From Gemmatimonadota bacterium (GTDB taxonomy: Bacteria > Gemmatimonadota > Gemmatimonadetes > Gemmatimonadales > GWC2-71-9), in assembly GCA_016713435.1 (NCBI GenBank), contig JADJPD010000010.1, positions 248,001 through 312,000 of the forward strand: a stretch of DNA of 64,000 nt. Direction: 5' to 3'. Shown here piece after piece: positions 56,122 through 64,000 of the stretch (position 1 is the stretch's first letter; every line of letters starts with the position of its first letter). The notes beneath the pieces were generated by a model, which was given only the letters and a program-made list of their open reading frames with translations, was not told the DNA's origin and made no database searches. The position numbers and the translations under genes are program-made.

Positions 56122-56395
56122 GCGGGCAGACACTCCGTCAAGCGAAAGGCACCGGCCGCAGGCTGGCGGGCTGCGGTCGTGCGGGCGGTACCGGGCACCT
56201 CGGGGACCTACTGGGGAGCCTCGGCCAGTCTCCATAATTCTTTACGGGACGCGGGGTTCTGGCAAATCGCGCGTTCCGATGACGTGATTGGCAGGAGCGA
56301 TGACGGTGAGCGAAAGCCGGGCTTTGTTCATGGTCACGGCTTCAAGGGTTGAACGAATCGTCAATCAAGCCGGACACCGGCCAGCCGGGGGTGCC

Positions 56396-57256
56396 ATGGG
56401 CGACGAGATCCACCAGATGCAGCACCCGCTGGGCCTCAAGCGGCTGGGCTACGCGGGGCTCACGCTGACGCAGCCGGCGCTGCGCTGGACCGACGGCGCC
56501 ACCGCGGCCAGCGAGGAAACGGTGGCGGAAGAGGTGCCGGTGGCGCTGGTGTACAACGGCGCGCCCCACGCGGTGATGATGGCATCGCCGGCGGACCTCG
56601 AGGACTTCGCCGTGGGCTTCAGCCTGACAGAAGAGCTGGTGCCCACGGCCGGGGACATCCTCGGCATCGAGGTGCAGCGCTACAGCCTGGGGATCGAGCT
56701 GCAGCTGCAGGTGACCGCGGCGGTCGCCGAGGCCATCGCCGGCAAGAGTCGCTCGCTCACGGGGCGGACCGGGTGCGGGATCTGCGGCTCCTCCACCCTG
56801 GAGGGGACCATCAAGACCCTGCATCCCGTCCCGGCGGGCGGACAGTTCGCGCCGGAGGCGCTGCACCGGGCCCTGGGGGCGCTGGCGGCGCGGCAGGACC
56901 TGAACCAGCTGGCGGGGACGGTGCACGCGGCGGGCCTGGCCCGGCCCGACGGCACGCTCGACCTGGTGCGGGAGGACGTGGGCCGGCACAACGCCCTCGA
57001 CAAGCTCATCGGCGCGATGGCGCGCCGCGGCAGCACGCAGGTGGGTGACGGGTTCCTGGTGGTGACCAGCCGGGCCAGCTTCGAGATGGTGCAGAAGGCC
57101 ACGGTGGTGGGCGCGCCGCTCCTGGCCGCCATCTCGGGTCCCACAGGGCTCGCCGTGCGGGTGGCCGAGCAGGCCGGGGTGACGCTGGTGGGGTTCACGC
57201 GGGGTGGGCGGCACACCATCTACACCCACCCGGCCCGGCTGGCCCCCAATGCCTAG
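56396..57256 (+). CDS. fdhD: Formate dehydrogenase accessory sulfurtransferase FdhD
   Basis: This 286-residue protein has EVPVALVYNGAPHAVMMASPADLEDFAVGFSLTE, the CxxC loop GRTGCGICGSS (Cys127 and Cys130, close to positions 121 and 124 of E. coli FdhD), and REDVGRHNALDKLIG. FdhD transfers sulfur from IscS to the molybdenum cofactor, a step essential for FDH activity. ATG 56396 gives family-typical length; ATG 56300 with AGGAG nearby would add 32 residues. It is divergent from mobB-fds, with a 274-base gap. Its stop overlaps the convergent LysR gene by 4 bases. Confidence 0.92.
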   Translation: MGDEIHQMQHPLGLKRLGYAGLTLTQPALRWTDGATAASEETVAEEVPVALVYNGAPHAVMMASPADLEDFAVGFSLTEELVPTAGDILGIEVQRYSLGIELQLQVTAAVAEAIAGKSRSLTGRTGCGICGSSTLEGTIKTLHPVPAGGQFAPEALHRALGALAARQDLNQLAGTVHAAGLARPDGTLDLVREDVGRHNALDKLIGAMARRGSTQVGDGFLVVTSRASFEMVQKATVVGAPLLAAISGPTGLAVRVAEQAGVTLVGFTRGGRHTIYTHPARLAPNA

Positions 57257-58173
57257 CGGACGGCGGCGCGGCCCCCGCCGAGTGCCGCCGGGAGGCGCAC
57301 CGACTCGCTGAGCCGCAGGATCTCCCGGGCACCGGGGGTGAGCGGGTCGCGGTCCGGGACCACGAGGCCGATGGTGAAGTCGTGCGCGTCATGCTCCAGG
57401 GGGATGGCCACCACCTCCGCCACCGGCCCGAAGAAGTGCACGAACGGGTGCGGCAGCAGGCTGCAGAATTCCCCCGCCCGCACGTGGCCCCAGAGCGTGA
57501 GCACCGAGTTGGTCTCGAGCACCGGGGCCGGCGTGACCCCCGCCTGCTGGAACCGCGCGTTGATGATCCGCCGGTTCTGCATGTCGGGCGTGAGGAGGCA
57601 GAGGCGTTCCGCCGCCGCATCCCCCCAGGTCACCGACGCGCGCCCCGCCAGCGCATTCCCCGCCGGCACAAAGAGGTAGAACTGCTCCCGGTAGAGCGGC
57701 ACCGTCCGCACGTGGGCCAGCGGCTCGTTGTCGAGGTAGGTCACCCCGGCGTCGAGGCTGAAGTCATCGAGGCCGCGCTGGATCTCGGCCGAGGTGAGCG
57801 AGAGGATGGTGAGGGTGACGCCGGGATGCCGGGTGGTGAACGGCTCCGTGAGGTGCGCCAGCATCGGCAGGGTCACCGGGATGGCCCCGATGCGGAGCCG
57901 CCCGACCAGCCCGCCCCGGAGCTCGCTGGCTTCCTGTTCCAGGCTCTCGGCGTCGGCCAGGATGCGGCGGGCCCAGCCCAGCACCCGCTCGCCCTCGCTG
58001 GTGAGGCCCTCGAAGCGCTGCCCCCGCCGCACGAGCAGCAGGCCCATCTCTTCCTCCAACTGCTTGATCCCGGCCGAGAGCGTCGGCTGGGTCACGTCGC
58101 AGGTCTGGGCGGCGCGGGCAAAGTGCCCCTCGCGGGCCAGGGCGACGAGATAGCGGAGGTTGCGGAGCAGCAT
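57253..58173 (-). CDS. LysR-family transcriptional regulator (FdsR-like by context)
   Basis: This 306-residue regulator has an N-terminal winged helix (HFARAAQTCDVTQPTLSAGIKQLEEEMG, recognition helix TQPTLSAGIKQL) and a two-lobed effector domain (LRIGAIPVTLPMLAHLTEPF, LETNSVLTLWGHVRAGEFCSLLP). LysR proteins control the fds operons of Cupriavidus and relatives; here it lies just beyond fdhD, convergent rather than upstream, so regulation of formate oxidation is plausible but not proven. No LysR T-N11-A box was identified with confidence in 56122-56395. Confidence 0.88.
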   Translation of the reverse strand: MLLRNLRYLVALAREGHFARAAQTCDVTQPTLSAGIKQLEEEMGLLLVRRGQRFEGLTSEGERVLGWARRILADAESLEQEASELRGGLVGRLRIGAIPVTLPMLAHLTEPFTTRHPGVTLTILSLTSAEIQRGLDDFSLDAGVTYLDNEPLAHVRTVPLYREQFYLFVPAGNALAGRASVTWGDAAAERLCLLTPDMQNRRIINARFQQAGVTPAPVLETNSVLTLWGHVRAGEFCSLLPHPFVHFFGPVAEVVAIPLEHDAHDFTIGLVVPDRDPLTPGAREILRLSESVRLPAALGGGRAAVR

Positions 58174-58300
58174 CGGCGGGCCGGAGGTGGCGGGAGCGCG
58201 AAAGATGGGCGCGTGCCGGGCCCGAAGGAAGCCACGGGGCTCACGCCTGCCCGTGAACCGCGGCAGGCCAGCCCGGTGCAGGTGTGCCGAGGGGAGTCAG

Positions 58301-58329
58301 GTCCGGCCCGTTCCAGGCAGGGGCCGGAC
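58301..58329 (-). terminator. Hairpin terminator after the 58338 gene
   Basis: A nine-bp stem, GTCCGGCCC with its complement and an 11-base loop, begins nine bases beyond the stop of the hypothetical gene on the minus strand. Confidence 0.5.
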
Positions 58330-58337
58330 GGTGGGGC

Positions 58338-59225
58338 TCAGGCCGGGACGTCCCGTGAGGCGGGGATGGCCGGGCTCCCCGCCTCCGCGCTAGGGCGGGC
58401 GCCGGGCGGCTCCGGCGGCCGGGAGAGCAGGATACCGAGAGACCGCGCCGGCTGGCGGCCACGACTCTCCCCGGGCTCGCGGATCCACTCCCCGTAATGC
58501 GTCAGGTACGCCTCGGGGGCGAGGGCGTGCTTGCTCGGGAAGATCAGGTGCAGGCCGCCCGGCAGGGTGCGCGCCATCAGGGTCTCGAGCACCGCCCGGC
58601 GGTTGGCGGCGGTCTGGCCCTCGAGGGTGCGGGTGTCCACCACCACGATGTGCACCTGGTCGGGGACACCACAGGGGAAGTGCCCCAGGGGCGCCACGTA
58701 GGTGGTGCAGTAGTGTCCCAGGGTCTCGTCGTTGATCCGCGACTCGACCTGGTCCACATGGGTCATGTCATCCCCGAGGAACGTGACGTGCACCTCGTGG
58801 GCCGCGAGCAGGCCCGCCACTGGCTCGGCATCGGGGCCGAGGACGATGGCGGTGTCCCCGGGTTCGAGGCGGGGGAGGATCTTGGCGAGGGGGCCGTTGG
58901 GATCGAGGCCCCAGCGCATGGGGGCGCGCTGGGCGGCGCGCAGGTTCTTGATCTTCCGGGACCACTTCTTGTACGACTCGAGCTTGAGCCGCCGGCTGAT
59001 CAGCTTGTCCACCTCGTCCGCCATGAGCATCTCGGTGAGGGTCAGCTGCGCCTCACGGGCGGCATTCATCTCGGCCAGGGCCTCGTTGCCGAGGGCCATG
59101 AGCTCGTGACGGGACAGGCCGTTCTTGAAGTTCTCGATCCGCTGGAGGATGTACTCGTCGTACTGCTGCTGCAGGCTGGGGAGGGGGCGCCGCCGCTGCT
59201 GCTGAACCTGGATGGCTGTCAGCAT
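58338..59225 (-). CDS. Hypothetical protein, helical N-terminus and Rossmann-like C-terminus
   Basis: I do not recognise this 295-residue protein. Residues 1-100 are strongly helical and charged (LQQQYDEYILQRIENFKNGLSRHELMALGNEAL), suggesting a coiled coil. Residues 115-230 alternate strands and helices like a Rossmann fold without a clear cofactor motif (TAIVLGPDAEPVAGLLAAHEVHVTFLGDD, HIVVVDTRTLEGQTAANRRAVLETLMAR, GGLHLIFPS). The order of strands resembles a SAM-methyltransferase fold that has lost its glycine loop. The C-terminal 40 residues are proline-rich and probably disordered. It appears monocistronic. Confidence 0.7.
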   Translation of the reverse strand: MLTAIQVQQQRRRPLPSLQQQYDEYILQRIENFKNGLSRHELMALGNEALAEMNAAREAQLTLTEMLMADEVDKLISRRLKLESYKKWSRKIKNLRAAQRAPMRWGLDPNGPLAKILPRLEPGDTAIVLGPDAEPVAGLLAAHEVHVTFLGDDMTHVDQVESRINDETLGHYCTTYVAPLGHFPCGVPDQVHIVVVDTRTLEGQTAANRRAVLETLMARTLPGGLHLIFPSKHALAPEAYLTHYGEWIREPGESRGRQPARSLGILLSRPPEPPGARPSAEAGSPAIPASRDVPA

Positions 59226-59367
59226 GGGACTCGGAGGCTACAGGGCGCTTGGGGGCCAGCGGGGTCGTGCGACACCTAAAGTGATATCTCAGCCCTCATC
59301 GGTCAACGTTTGGTGTCTCTTCCGGTTCCGTGACAATGTGGAGAACCCGGCGGGGGCCGGGCCGGGC

Positions 59368-60540
59368 TCACGAGGCGCGGAGGACTGCCCCCTTGAGGTA
59401 GCCGGTCTCGGGGATGGTGACCACCTCGGGATGGTCGTCGCCCTGGCCCAGGATGTGGGTCAGGGTCAGGCGCCGGCCGCTGTCGGCGGCGGCGTCGGCC
59501 ACCATCTCGAGGAAGGCGTCGCGTCGGACGTGGTAGGAGCAGGAGGCGGTGAGCAGGACGCCGTCGTCCGCCAGCAGCTTCATGGCGCGGAGGTTGATTT
59601 CCTTGTAGCCCCGCAGGGCCTGGGGGATGGCCGCCTTGGTCTTGGCGAAGGCCGGCGGGTCGAGCACGATGGTGTCGAAGCGGCGCCGCTCGCGCTCGAA
59701 CTGGCGCAGGACATCGAAGCAGTCGCCCTCGAGCCAGTCGAGGTTGGTCATGGCATTCCGCCCCGCGTTCTCCCTGCCGCGGGCCAGCGCCTCGGCGCTC
59801 ACGTCGAGGGCGGTGACGTGGCCGGCCCGTGTGGCCAGGTGGAGCGCGAAGCTGCCGTGGTAGGTGAAGCAGTCGAGCGCGGTCCCGCCGGGCTTCGCCA
59901 GGGCGGCGGCGAGGAGGCGGTTGGGGCGCTGGTCCAGGAACGCGCCGGTCTTCTGCCCGCGCCAGGGCGCCGCCAGGTACCGCACCTGGCCCTCGCGGAA
60001 CTCCACCTCCTCCGGCACGCTGCCCATCGCCAGCTCCACGTTCTCCGGCAGCCCCTCATGGCGGCGGACGCCGACGTCGTTGCGGAGGAGGATGCCCTCG
60101 GGGCGGACCAGCGCCTCGAGGGCACCGAGGATGTCGGCGCGGCAGGTCTCCAGGCCGGCGGAGAGGAGCTGCACCACGAGCCAGCGCTCGTAGCGGTCCA
60201 CCACCAGGGAAGGGAGCCCGTCGCCCTCGGCGTGGACCAGCCGGTAGGCGGTGGCGTCGATGCCCTGGCGCCGGGCCAGCGCCCGGGCCAGCCGGGCCTG
60301 CCACCAGGCGCGATCCACCGTCACCTCCTCGCGCGCCAGGAGCCGGAGGCGGATCTCCGACTTCGGCGAGAAGAGCGCGGTGCCGAGGAAGCGGCCGCGG
60401 CGGTCGGTGACGCGGACCACGCCCGCGGCCGCGGGTGCCTCGAGGACGTCGGTGCGGAAGATCCAGGGATGGCCCCGCTCCCAGCGGTGGGCCCCCTTGG
60501 GCGAGACGACGGCCGTGGCGGCCGCGGTGGTGCGGGGCAT
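59368..60540 (-). CDS. rlmI: Class I SAM-dependent rRNA methyltransferase (RlmI-like)
   Basis: This 390-residue protein has an N-terminal PUA domain (GAHRWERGHPWIFRTDV, then the barrel ending VTDRRGRFLGTALFSP), a central EEHEH-like region, and a Rossmann methyltransferase domain. The last shows the SAM loop ALDCFTYHGSFALHLA and the cytosine-C5 motif VLDPPAFAK followed by TASCSYHV with the catalytic Cys region. This matches RlmI, which makes m5C1962 in 23S rRNA, though other RlmI/RlmK-type specificities are possible. aroH lies 6 bases upstream on the same strand, suggesting a two-gene transcript. Confidence 0.88.
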   Translation of the reverse strand: MPRTTAAATAVVSPKGAHRWERGHPWIFRTDVLEAPAAAGVVRVTDRRGRFLGTALFSPKSEIRLRLLAREEVTVDRAWWQARLARALARRQGIDATAYRLVHAEGDGLPSLVVDRYERWLVVQLLSAGLETCRADILGALEALVRPEGILLRNDVGVRRHEGLPENVELAMGSVPEEVEFREGQVRYLAAPWRGQKTGAFLDQRPNRLLAAALAKPGGTALDCFTYHGSFALHLATRAGHVTALDVSAEALARGRENAGRNAMTNLDWLEGDCFDVLRQFERERRRFDTIVLDPPAFAKTKAAIPQALRGYKEINLRAMKLLADDGVLLTASCSYHVRRDAFLEMVADAAADSGRRLTLTHILGQGDDHPEVVTIPETGYLKGAVLRAS

Positions 60541-60546
60541 GCCGGC

Positions 60547-60930
60547 CTACGGCCGCGCGCGATCGGGCCGGAGGGCGACGGCCTTGCGGAGGTAGACGTG
60601 CCGGATCTCGTCGCGGCTGCGGCGGGAGTAGGCGTGCACCAGGAGCCGGATGCACATCGGCAGCGAGCCCGGGACCTGGATCTCCGTGGAATGCAGCAGC
60701 GCGACGATATTCCAGCCGTAGACCTCGGCGGCGCGCGCGGGGAAGGCGGCGTTGAGGTCGGCGGTCATGGTGAAGAGGCCACTCACCACGTCGTCGGGGG
60801 TGAGGTCGTTGGCCTCGATGAGGCGGCGGAGCAGCTCGTCCGTCGCCTCGAGGATCTGCTGGGCATCGTTGGCGTCCACGGTGGTGGCGCCACGGATGCC
60901 CACCACGCGGGGAGAGGGCTCGGGGCTCAT
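60547..60930 (-). CDS. aroH: Monofunctional chorismate mutase, AroH type
   Basis: This 127-residue protein matches the B. subtilis AroH length and motifs: VVGIRGATTVDANDAQQILEATDELL, TADLNAAFPARAAE, IQVPGSLPMCIRLLVHAY, and a C-terminal VYLRKAVALRPD. It rearranges chorismate to prephenate for phenylalanine and tyrosine synthesis. The ATG at 60930 is read from the same CATG that gives the thiE start on the other strand, so upstream control sequence for each gene must lie inside the other. Confidence 0.92.
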   Translation of the reverse strand: MSPEPSPRVVGIRGATTVDANDAQQILEATDELLRRLIEANDLTPDDVVSGLFTMTADLNAAFPARAAEVYGWNIVALLHSTEIQVPGSLPMCIRLLVHAYSRRSRDEIRHVYLRKAVALRPDRARP

Positions 60931-61569
60931 GGGCAACAATCTAGCATCGCACCTGCGGCTCATGCTCGTCACGGACGACGTGCTGCTCGACGGGCGGGAC
61001 GTGGTGGACGTGGCGCGGCGGGCGGTGGCGGGCGGGGTGACTTCCGTCCAGCTCCGCCTCAAGCAGGCGGCACCGCGGGAGCTGGTGCGCCTGGCGCGGC
61101 TGCTCCGGGAGGCGCTGCCCGTGCCGGTCCTCGTCAACGACCGGCCGGACGTCGCGGCGGCCGCCGGCTGCGGCGTTCACCTCGGTCCCGAGGACCTGCC
61201 CGTGCCGCTGGCGCGGAGCGTCCTGCCGGCCGGTACGCTCATCGGGACGTCGGTGGGCACGGCGCGGGAAGTGGAACGGGCCCTCGCCGAGGAGGGGGCG
61301 GACTACTGGGGGATCGGGCCGTGGCGGGGCACCAGCACCAAGGCGGATGCGGGAGCCGCGATCGGCGCCGAGGGCTTTGCCGGGATCGTGGCGCAGGCGG
61401 GCGGGCGGCCGTGCGTGGCAATCGGCGCGGTGCGGCCCGAGGATGTCGCCGCCGTGCTGGGCGCGGGGGGGCCGGCGTGGCGGTGGTTTCGGGGATCCTG
61501 GCGCACGAGGACGTGAGCGCGGCCGCACAGCGCTACGCGACCGCGCTCGCGGCCAGCGGCCTCCGCTAG
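60929..61569 (+). CDS. thiE: Thiamine-phosphate synthase (frameshifted near 61465-61471)
   Basis: Restoring one G in the seven-G run at 61465-61471 links LGAGG to AGVAVVSGILAHEDVSAAAQRYATAL and gives 213 residues, the usual ThiE length. TIM-barrel motifs are present: LRLMLVTDD, VTSVQLRLKQ, PVLVNDRPDVAAAAGCGVHLGPEDLP, IGTSVGTAREVERALAEEGADYWGIGPWRGTSTKAD. The enzyme joins HMP diphosphate and thiazole phosphate. As written the protein loses its last barrel strand and would be about 195 residues with an Arg/Trp tail. ATG 60962 is an alternative start. It shares its start-codon bases with divergent aroH. Confidence 0.87.
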
Positions 61570-61576
61570 GGCGCGC

Positions 61577-62553
61577 CTAGCGCGCGGCCGGCCGGGCGCG
61601 GATCTCGCGGATGGCGCGGTTGTGCTCGGCGAGGGTCTTCGAGAAGCGGTGGTGCCCGTCGGGCAAGGCCACGAAGTAGAGGAACGGCACCTCGGCCGGG
61701 TAGAGGGCGGCAGCGATGCTCTTCCAGCCCGGGTTGTTCACGGGGCCCGGCGGCAGGCCGGTCCGGAGGTAGGTGTTGTACGGCGACTGGAAGGCGTAGT
61801 CCTTGAAGTAGAGCCGCGTCTTCCGGTTTCCAGTGGCCAGCTGGATGGCGTACTGCACCGTCGGATCGGCCTGCAGCGCCATGCCGCGCTTCAGCCGGTT
61901 GGTGTACACGCCGGCGATGACGTTCCGCTCGTCGTCGTGCCGCGCTTCCCCCTCCACAATCGACGCCAGGGTGAGCACCTGCAGTCGCGTGAGGCCGATC
62001 GAGTCGGCCCGGGCGCGCCAGACGGGGGTCCACGCCCGCTCCATGCCGCCCAGCATGGCGCCCACCAGCGCCTCGGGGGTGGCGGGGAGGGGCAGGGTGT
62101 AGGTCTCGGGGAGGAGGAAGCCCTCGAGGGTGGGGCGGTCCACGGCGGCCTGGCGGAGCAGGGCGGGATCGCGCGCGGCGGCCAGGAAGGCGGCGGCGTC
62201 GAGGCCGTAGCGTGCCGCCATGACGGTCGCCATTTCGGCGAGTGTCAGGCCCTCGGGCACGGTGATCTTCTGCACCGCCACGCGGCCGGTGCGGAGGATG
62301 GCCAGGATGTCCTTTGGCCCGGTGCCCATCGCCACGTCGTAGATGCCGGCCCGGATCTTCCGGTCCCCGCCCGTGAGGCGGCTGACGAGGCGGAAGCCGA
62401 GGGGCGAGGTGATGAGGCCGCGGGCGGCGAGGGTGTCGCCCACCTGGCGGACGCTGGCGCCGGCGGGGACGGTGAACCGGACCACCTCGCCGGTGGCGGC
62501 GGGGCGCCGCAGGCCGCAAGGAGGAGCGCCGCGGCGGGCAGGTGGCGCCTCAC
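61577..62553 (-). CDS. mltG: Endolytic transglycosylase MltG, lipoprotein-like (frameshifted near 62501-62504)
   Basis: GTG 62553 starts a signal ending LLLAACG, a lipobox. Restoring one C at the CCCC run 62501-62504 (minus strand) joins it to APAATGEVVRFTVPAGASVRQVGDTL, giving 325 residues. The body is MltG: a LysM-like first part, then LEGFLLPETYTLP, LASIVEGEARHDDERNVIAGVYTNRLKRGM with the catalytic Glu, ADPTVQYA, YNTYLRTGLPPGPVNNPG and ALYPAEVPFLYFVALPDGHHRFSKTLAEHN. It cuts nascent peptidoglycan strands at the membrane. Most MltG proteins use an N-terminal membrane helix, so the lipobox is unusual. The GTG overlaps the ruvX stop. Confidence 0.88.
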
Positions 62554-63002
62554 GTGGCGCCCCCGCGGCGGATGTCCAGGAAGGCCTGCAGCACGAGGGC
62601 GGCGGCGAGCGCGTCCACGTCCTCGCGCCGGCCGCGGGTGGAGCCGCCCTGCTCGCGGATCAGCGTGTGGACCCGTGCGGTGGTCATCCGCTCGTCCTGG
62701 AACTCGACGGGGAGGCCGGTGCGGGCGCCTACCTGGCCGGCCAGCTCGCGGGCGGCGGCGGCACTCGGGCCTTCGTCTCCGTCGGGGGTGAGCGGGAGGC
62801 CGACGATGAGGCCGACGGGCCGGTGCTCGGCCACGAGCTCGAGGAAGCGCGGCATGGGGAAGCGCTTGCCGGGGCGGCGCACGAGGGTCTCGAGGGGACT
62901 CGCCAGGCGCTGGCCCTCATCGGAAAGGGCGAGGCCCAAGCGGACCTCGCCCCAGTCGATGGCGATCACCCTTCCCTCGCGCGGAATCATCTCGATCGAC
63001 AT
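62550..63002 (-). CDS. ruvX: RuvX/YqgF Holliday-junction resolvase-like protein
   Basis: This 150-residue RNase H-fold protein has the acidic first motif VIAIDWGEVRLGLALSD, then LIVGLPLTPDGDEG, FQDERMTTARVHTLI and the closing DVDALAAALVLQAFLD, which together hold the four acidic active-site residues. The family is essential in many bacteria and linked to 16S pre-rRNA 5-prime processing and possibly recombination. mltG follows with a GTGA overlap, a widespread ruvX-mltG pairing. The ATG at 63002 lies 54 bases after the rho stop. Confidence 0.92.
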   Translation of the reverse strand: MSIEMIPREGRVIAIDWGEVRLGLALSDEGQRLASPLETLVRRPGKRFPMPRFLELVAEHRPVGLIVGLPLTPDGDEGPSAAAARELAGQVGARTGLPVEFQDERMTTARVHTLIREQGGSTRGRREDVDALAAALVLQAFLDIRRGGAT

Positions 63003-63056
63003 TCCACACCGGGGCGCGGCCCAAGGGCCGCGCTTTCGATGCGGAACGATGGTCGG

Positions 63057-64000
63057 TTATTGGGCCATCGTCGCGAAGAATTCCTTGTTGCTCTTGGTGC
63101 GCTTCATGCGCTCCAGCAGGAACTCGAGGGCCTCGACGGGCGGCATGTCGGCCAGGAAGTTGCGCAGCAGGTAGACGCGGTTGAGCTCGTCCTTGTCCAT
63201 GAGGAGCTCTTCCTTGCGGGTGCTGGTGCGCTGGATGTCGATGGCCGGGTAGATGCGGCGGTCGGCCAGGCGCCGGTCGAGGACCAGTTCCATGTTGCCG
63301 GTGCCCTTGAACTCCTCGAAGATCACCTCGTCCATGCGGCTGCCGGTGTCGATGAGCGCCGTGGCGATGATGGTGAGCGAGCCGCCGCCCTCGATGTTCC
63401 GCGCGGCGCCGAAGAAGCGCTTGGGCTTCTGGAGCGCGTTGGCGTCGACACCGCCGGAGAGGATCTTGCCCGAGTGGGGCACCACCACGTTGTGCGCGCG
63501 GGCGAGGCGGGTGATGCTGTCCAGCAGGATGACCACGTCACGCCCGTGCTCCACGAGGCGCTTGGCCTTCTCGATGACCATGTCGGCCACCTGCACGTGC
63601 CGGTCGGCCGGCTCGTCGAAGGTGGAGGAGATGACCTCCGCCTTGACGTTCTCCTGCATGTCGGTGACTTCCTCGGGCCGCTCGTCGATGAGCAGCACGA
63701 TGAGCACGACCTCGGGGTGGTTCTCGCTGATGGAGTTGGCCAGCTTCTGCATCAGGATCGTCTTGCCCGCCTTCGGCGGGGCCACGATCAGGCCGCGCTG
63801 GCCCTTGCCGATCGGGGAGAGCAGGTCCACCACGCGCATCGAGAGGTCGCTGGTGGTCTTCCGCTCCAGGACGATGCGCCGGTCGGGGTAGCGCGGGCGC
63901 AGGTTGTCGAAGGCGATCCGGTGCTTGGTCTTCTCCGGCTCCTCGTAGTTGACGCTCTCCACCTTGAGGAGGGCCAGGTAGCGCTCCCCCTCCTTGGGGG
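63057..64000 (-). CDS. rho: Transcription termination factor Rho, C-terminal part (runs off right edge)
   Basis: About 313 residues are visible, from PKEGERYLALLKVESVNYEEPE to the stop at 63057. Rho motifs: FDNLRPRYPDRR, GKGQRGLIVAPPKAGKTILMQKLA (Walker A), VVLIVLLIDERPEEVTDM, VVILLDSITRLARAHN (Walker B and Q-loop region), SGGVDANALQKPKRFFGAARNIEGGGSLTIIATALIDTGSRMD (R-loop), and the Arg finger near LDRRLADRRIYPAID. The N-terminal RNA-binding domain is outside the window. In-frame coding continues to base 64000, so the gene is cut by the window, not truncated. Confidence 0.95.
   Translation of the reverse strand, partial: PKEGERYLALLKVESVNYEEPEKTKHRIAFDNLRPRYPDRRIVLERKTTSDLSMRVVDLLSPIGKGQRGLIVAPPKAGKTILMQKLANSISENHPEVVLIVLLIDERPEEVTDMQENVKAEVISSTFDEPADRHVQVADMVIEKAKRLVEHGRDVVILLDSITRLARAHNVVVPHSGKILSGGVDANALQKPKRFFGAARNIEGGGSLTIIATALIDTGSRMDEVIFEEFKGTGNMELVLDRRLADRRIYPAIDIQRTSTRKEELLMDKDELNRVYLLRNFLADMPPVEALEFLLERMKRTKSNKEFFATMAQ

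Overview
The window is very GC-rich, gene-dense bacterial DNA with no rRNA, tRNA, IS element or CRISPR array that I could see. The gene content fits a Gemmatimonadota-type soil bacterium: exosortase/EPS machinery, families of membrane sulfatase-like enzymes, two late enzymes that fit the futalosine menaquinone pathway, and signal peptides ending in AQ. That assignment is inference; no marker gene settles it.

Region 1 (about 1-38.0 kb) is an exopolysaccharide/surface-glycan locus. Minus-strand operons at 1-3.5 kb and 5.3-16.2 kb carry GT39-like membrane glycosyltransferases, GT2 enzymes, a flippase-like LPG-synthase-family protein and a CDP-sugar branch (rfbF remnant, rfbG, C-methyltransferase, epimerase). 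An amidohydrolase converges on the second operon. At 16.7-26.7 kb lie four membrane-anchored sulfatase-like proteins (a fifth is at 12.7-14.4 kb), with a GT4 and a membrane GT2 between them. At 26.9-34 kb is the export/assembly core: EpsI, exosortase, initiating sugar transferase, Wza-like export protein and Wzc-like tyrosine autokinase. The block ends with an NtrC-family activator, a soluble histidine kinase and wecB. Sigma-54-type promoter sequences precede two of the glycan operons and wzc, which suggests that the NtrC-type regulator drives them.

Region 2 (38.0-50.3 kb) is mixed metabolism. It holds an NYN/LOTUS RNA-binding protein behind a possibly structured leader, a 3-methyladenine DNA glycosylase, a small beta-barrel protein and the threonine-degradation pair tdh-kbl. 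A run of minus-strand genes follows (ubiA-like prenyltransferase, squalene/phytoene-synthase-like enzyme, atypical SDR, hypothetical, hydrolase), with ubiD nearby.

Region 3 (50.4-58.2 kb) is a complete soluble NAD-dependent formate dehydrogenase locus: mobB-fdsG-fdsB-fdsA-fdsD, divergent fdhD, and a LysR regulator. Region 4 (58.3-64 kb) is housekeeping: a hypothetical, an RlmI-like rRNA methyltransferase, aroH and thiE back to back, mltG, ruvX, and rho running off the right edge.

Ten genes each carry a one-base frame break, mostly at a G or C run, and rfbF lacks about 184 bp. The regularity suggests homopolymer errors in a long-read assembly more than true pseudogenes. Frames were rejoined by eye, and the reconstructed proteins are described below.
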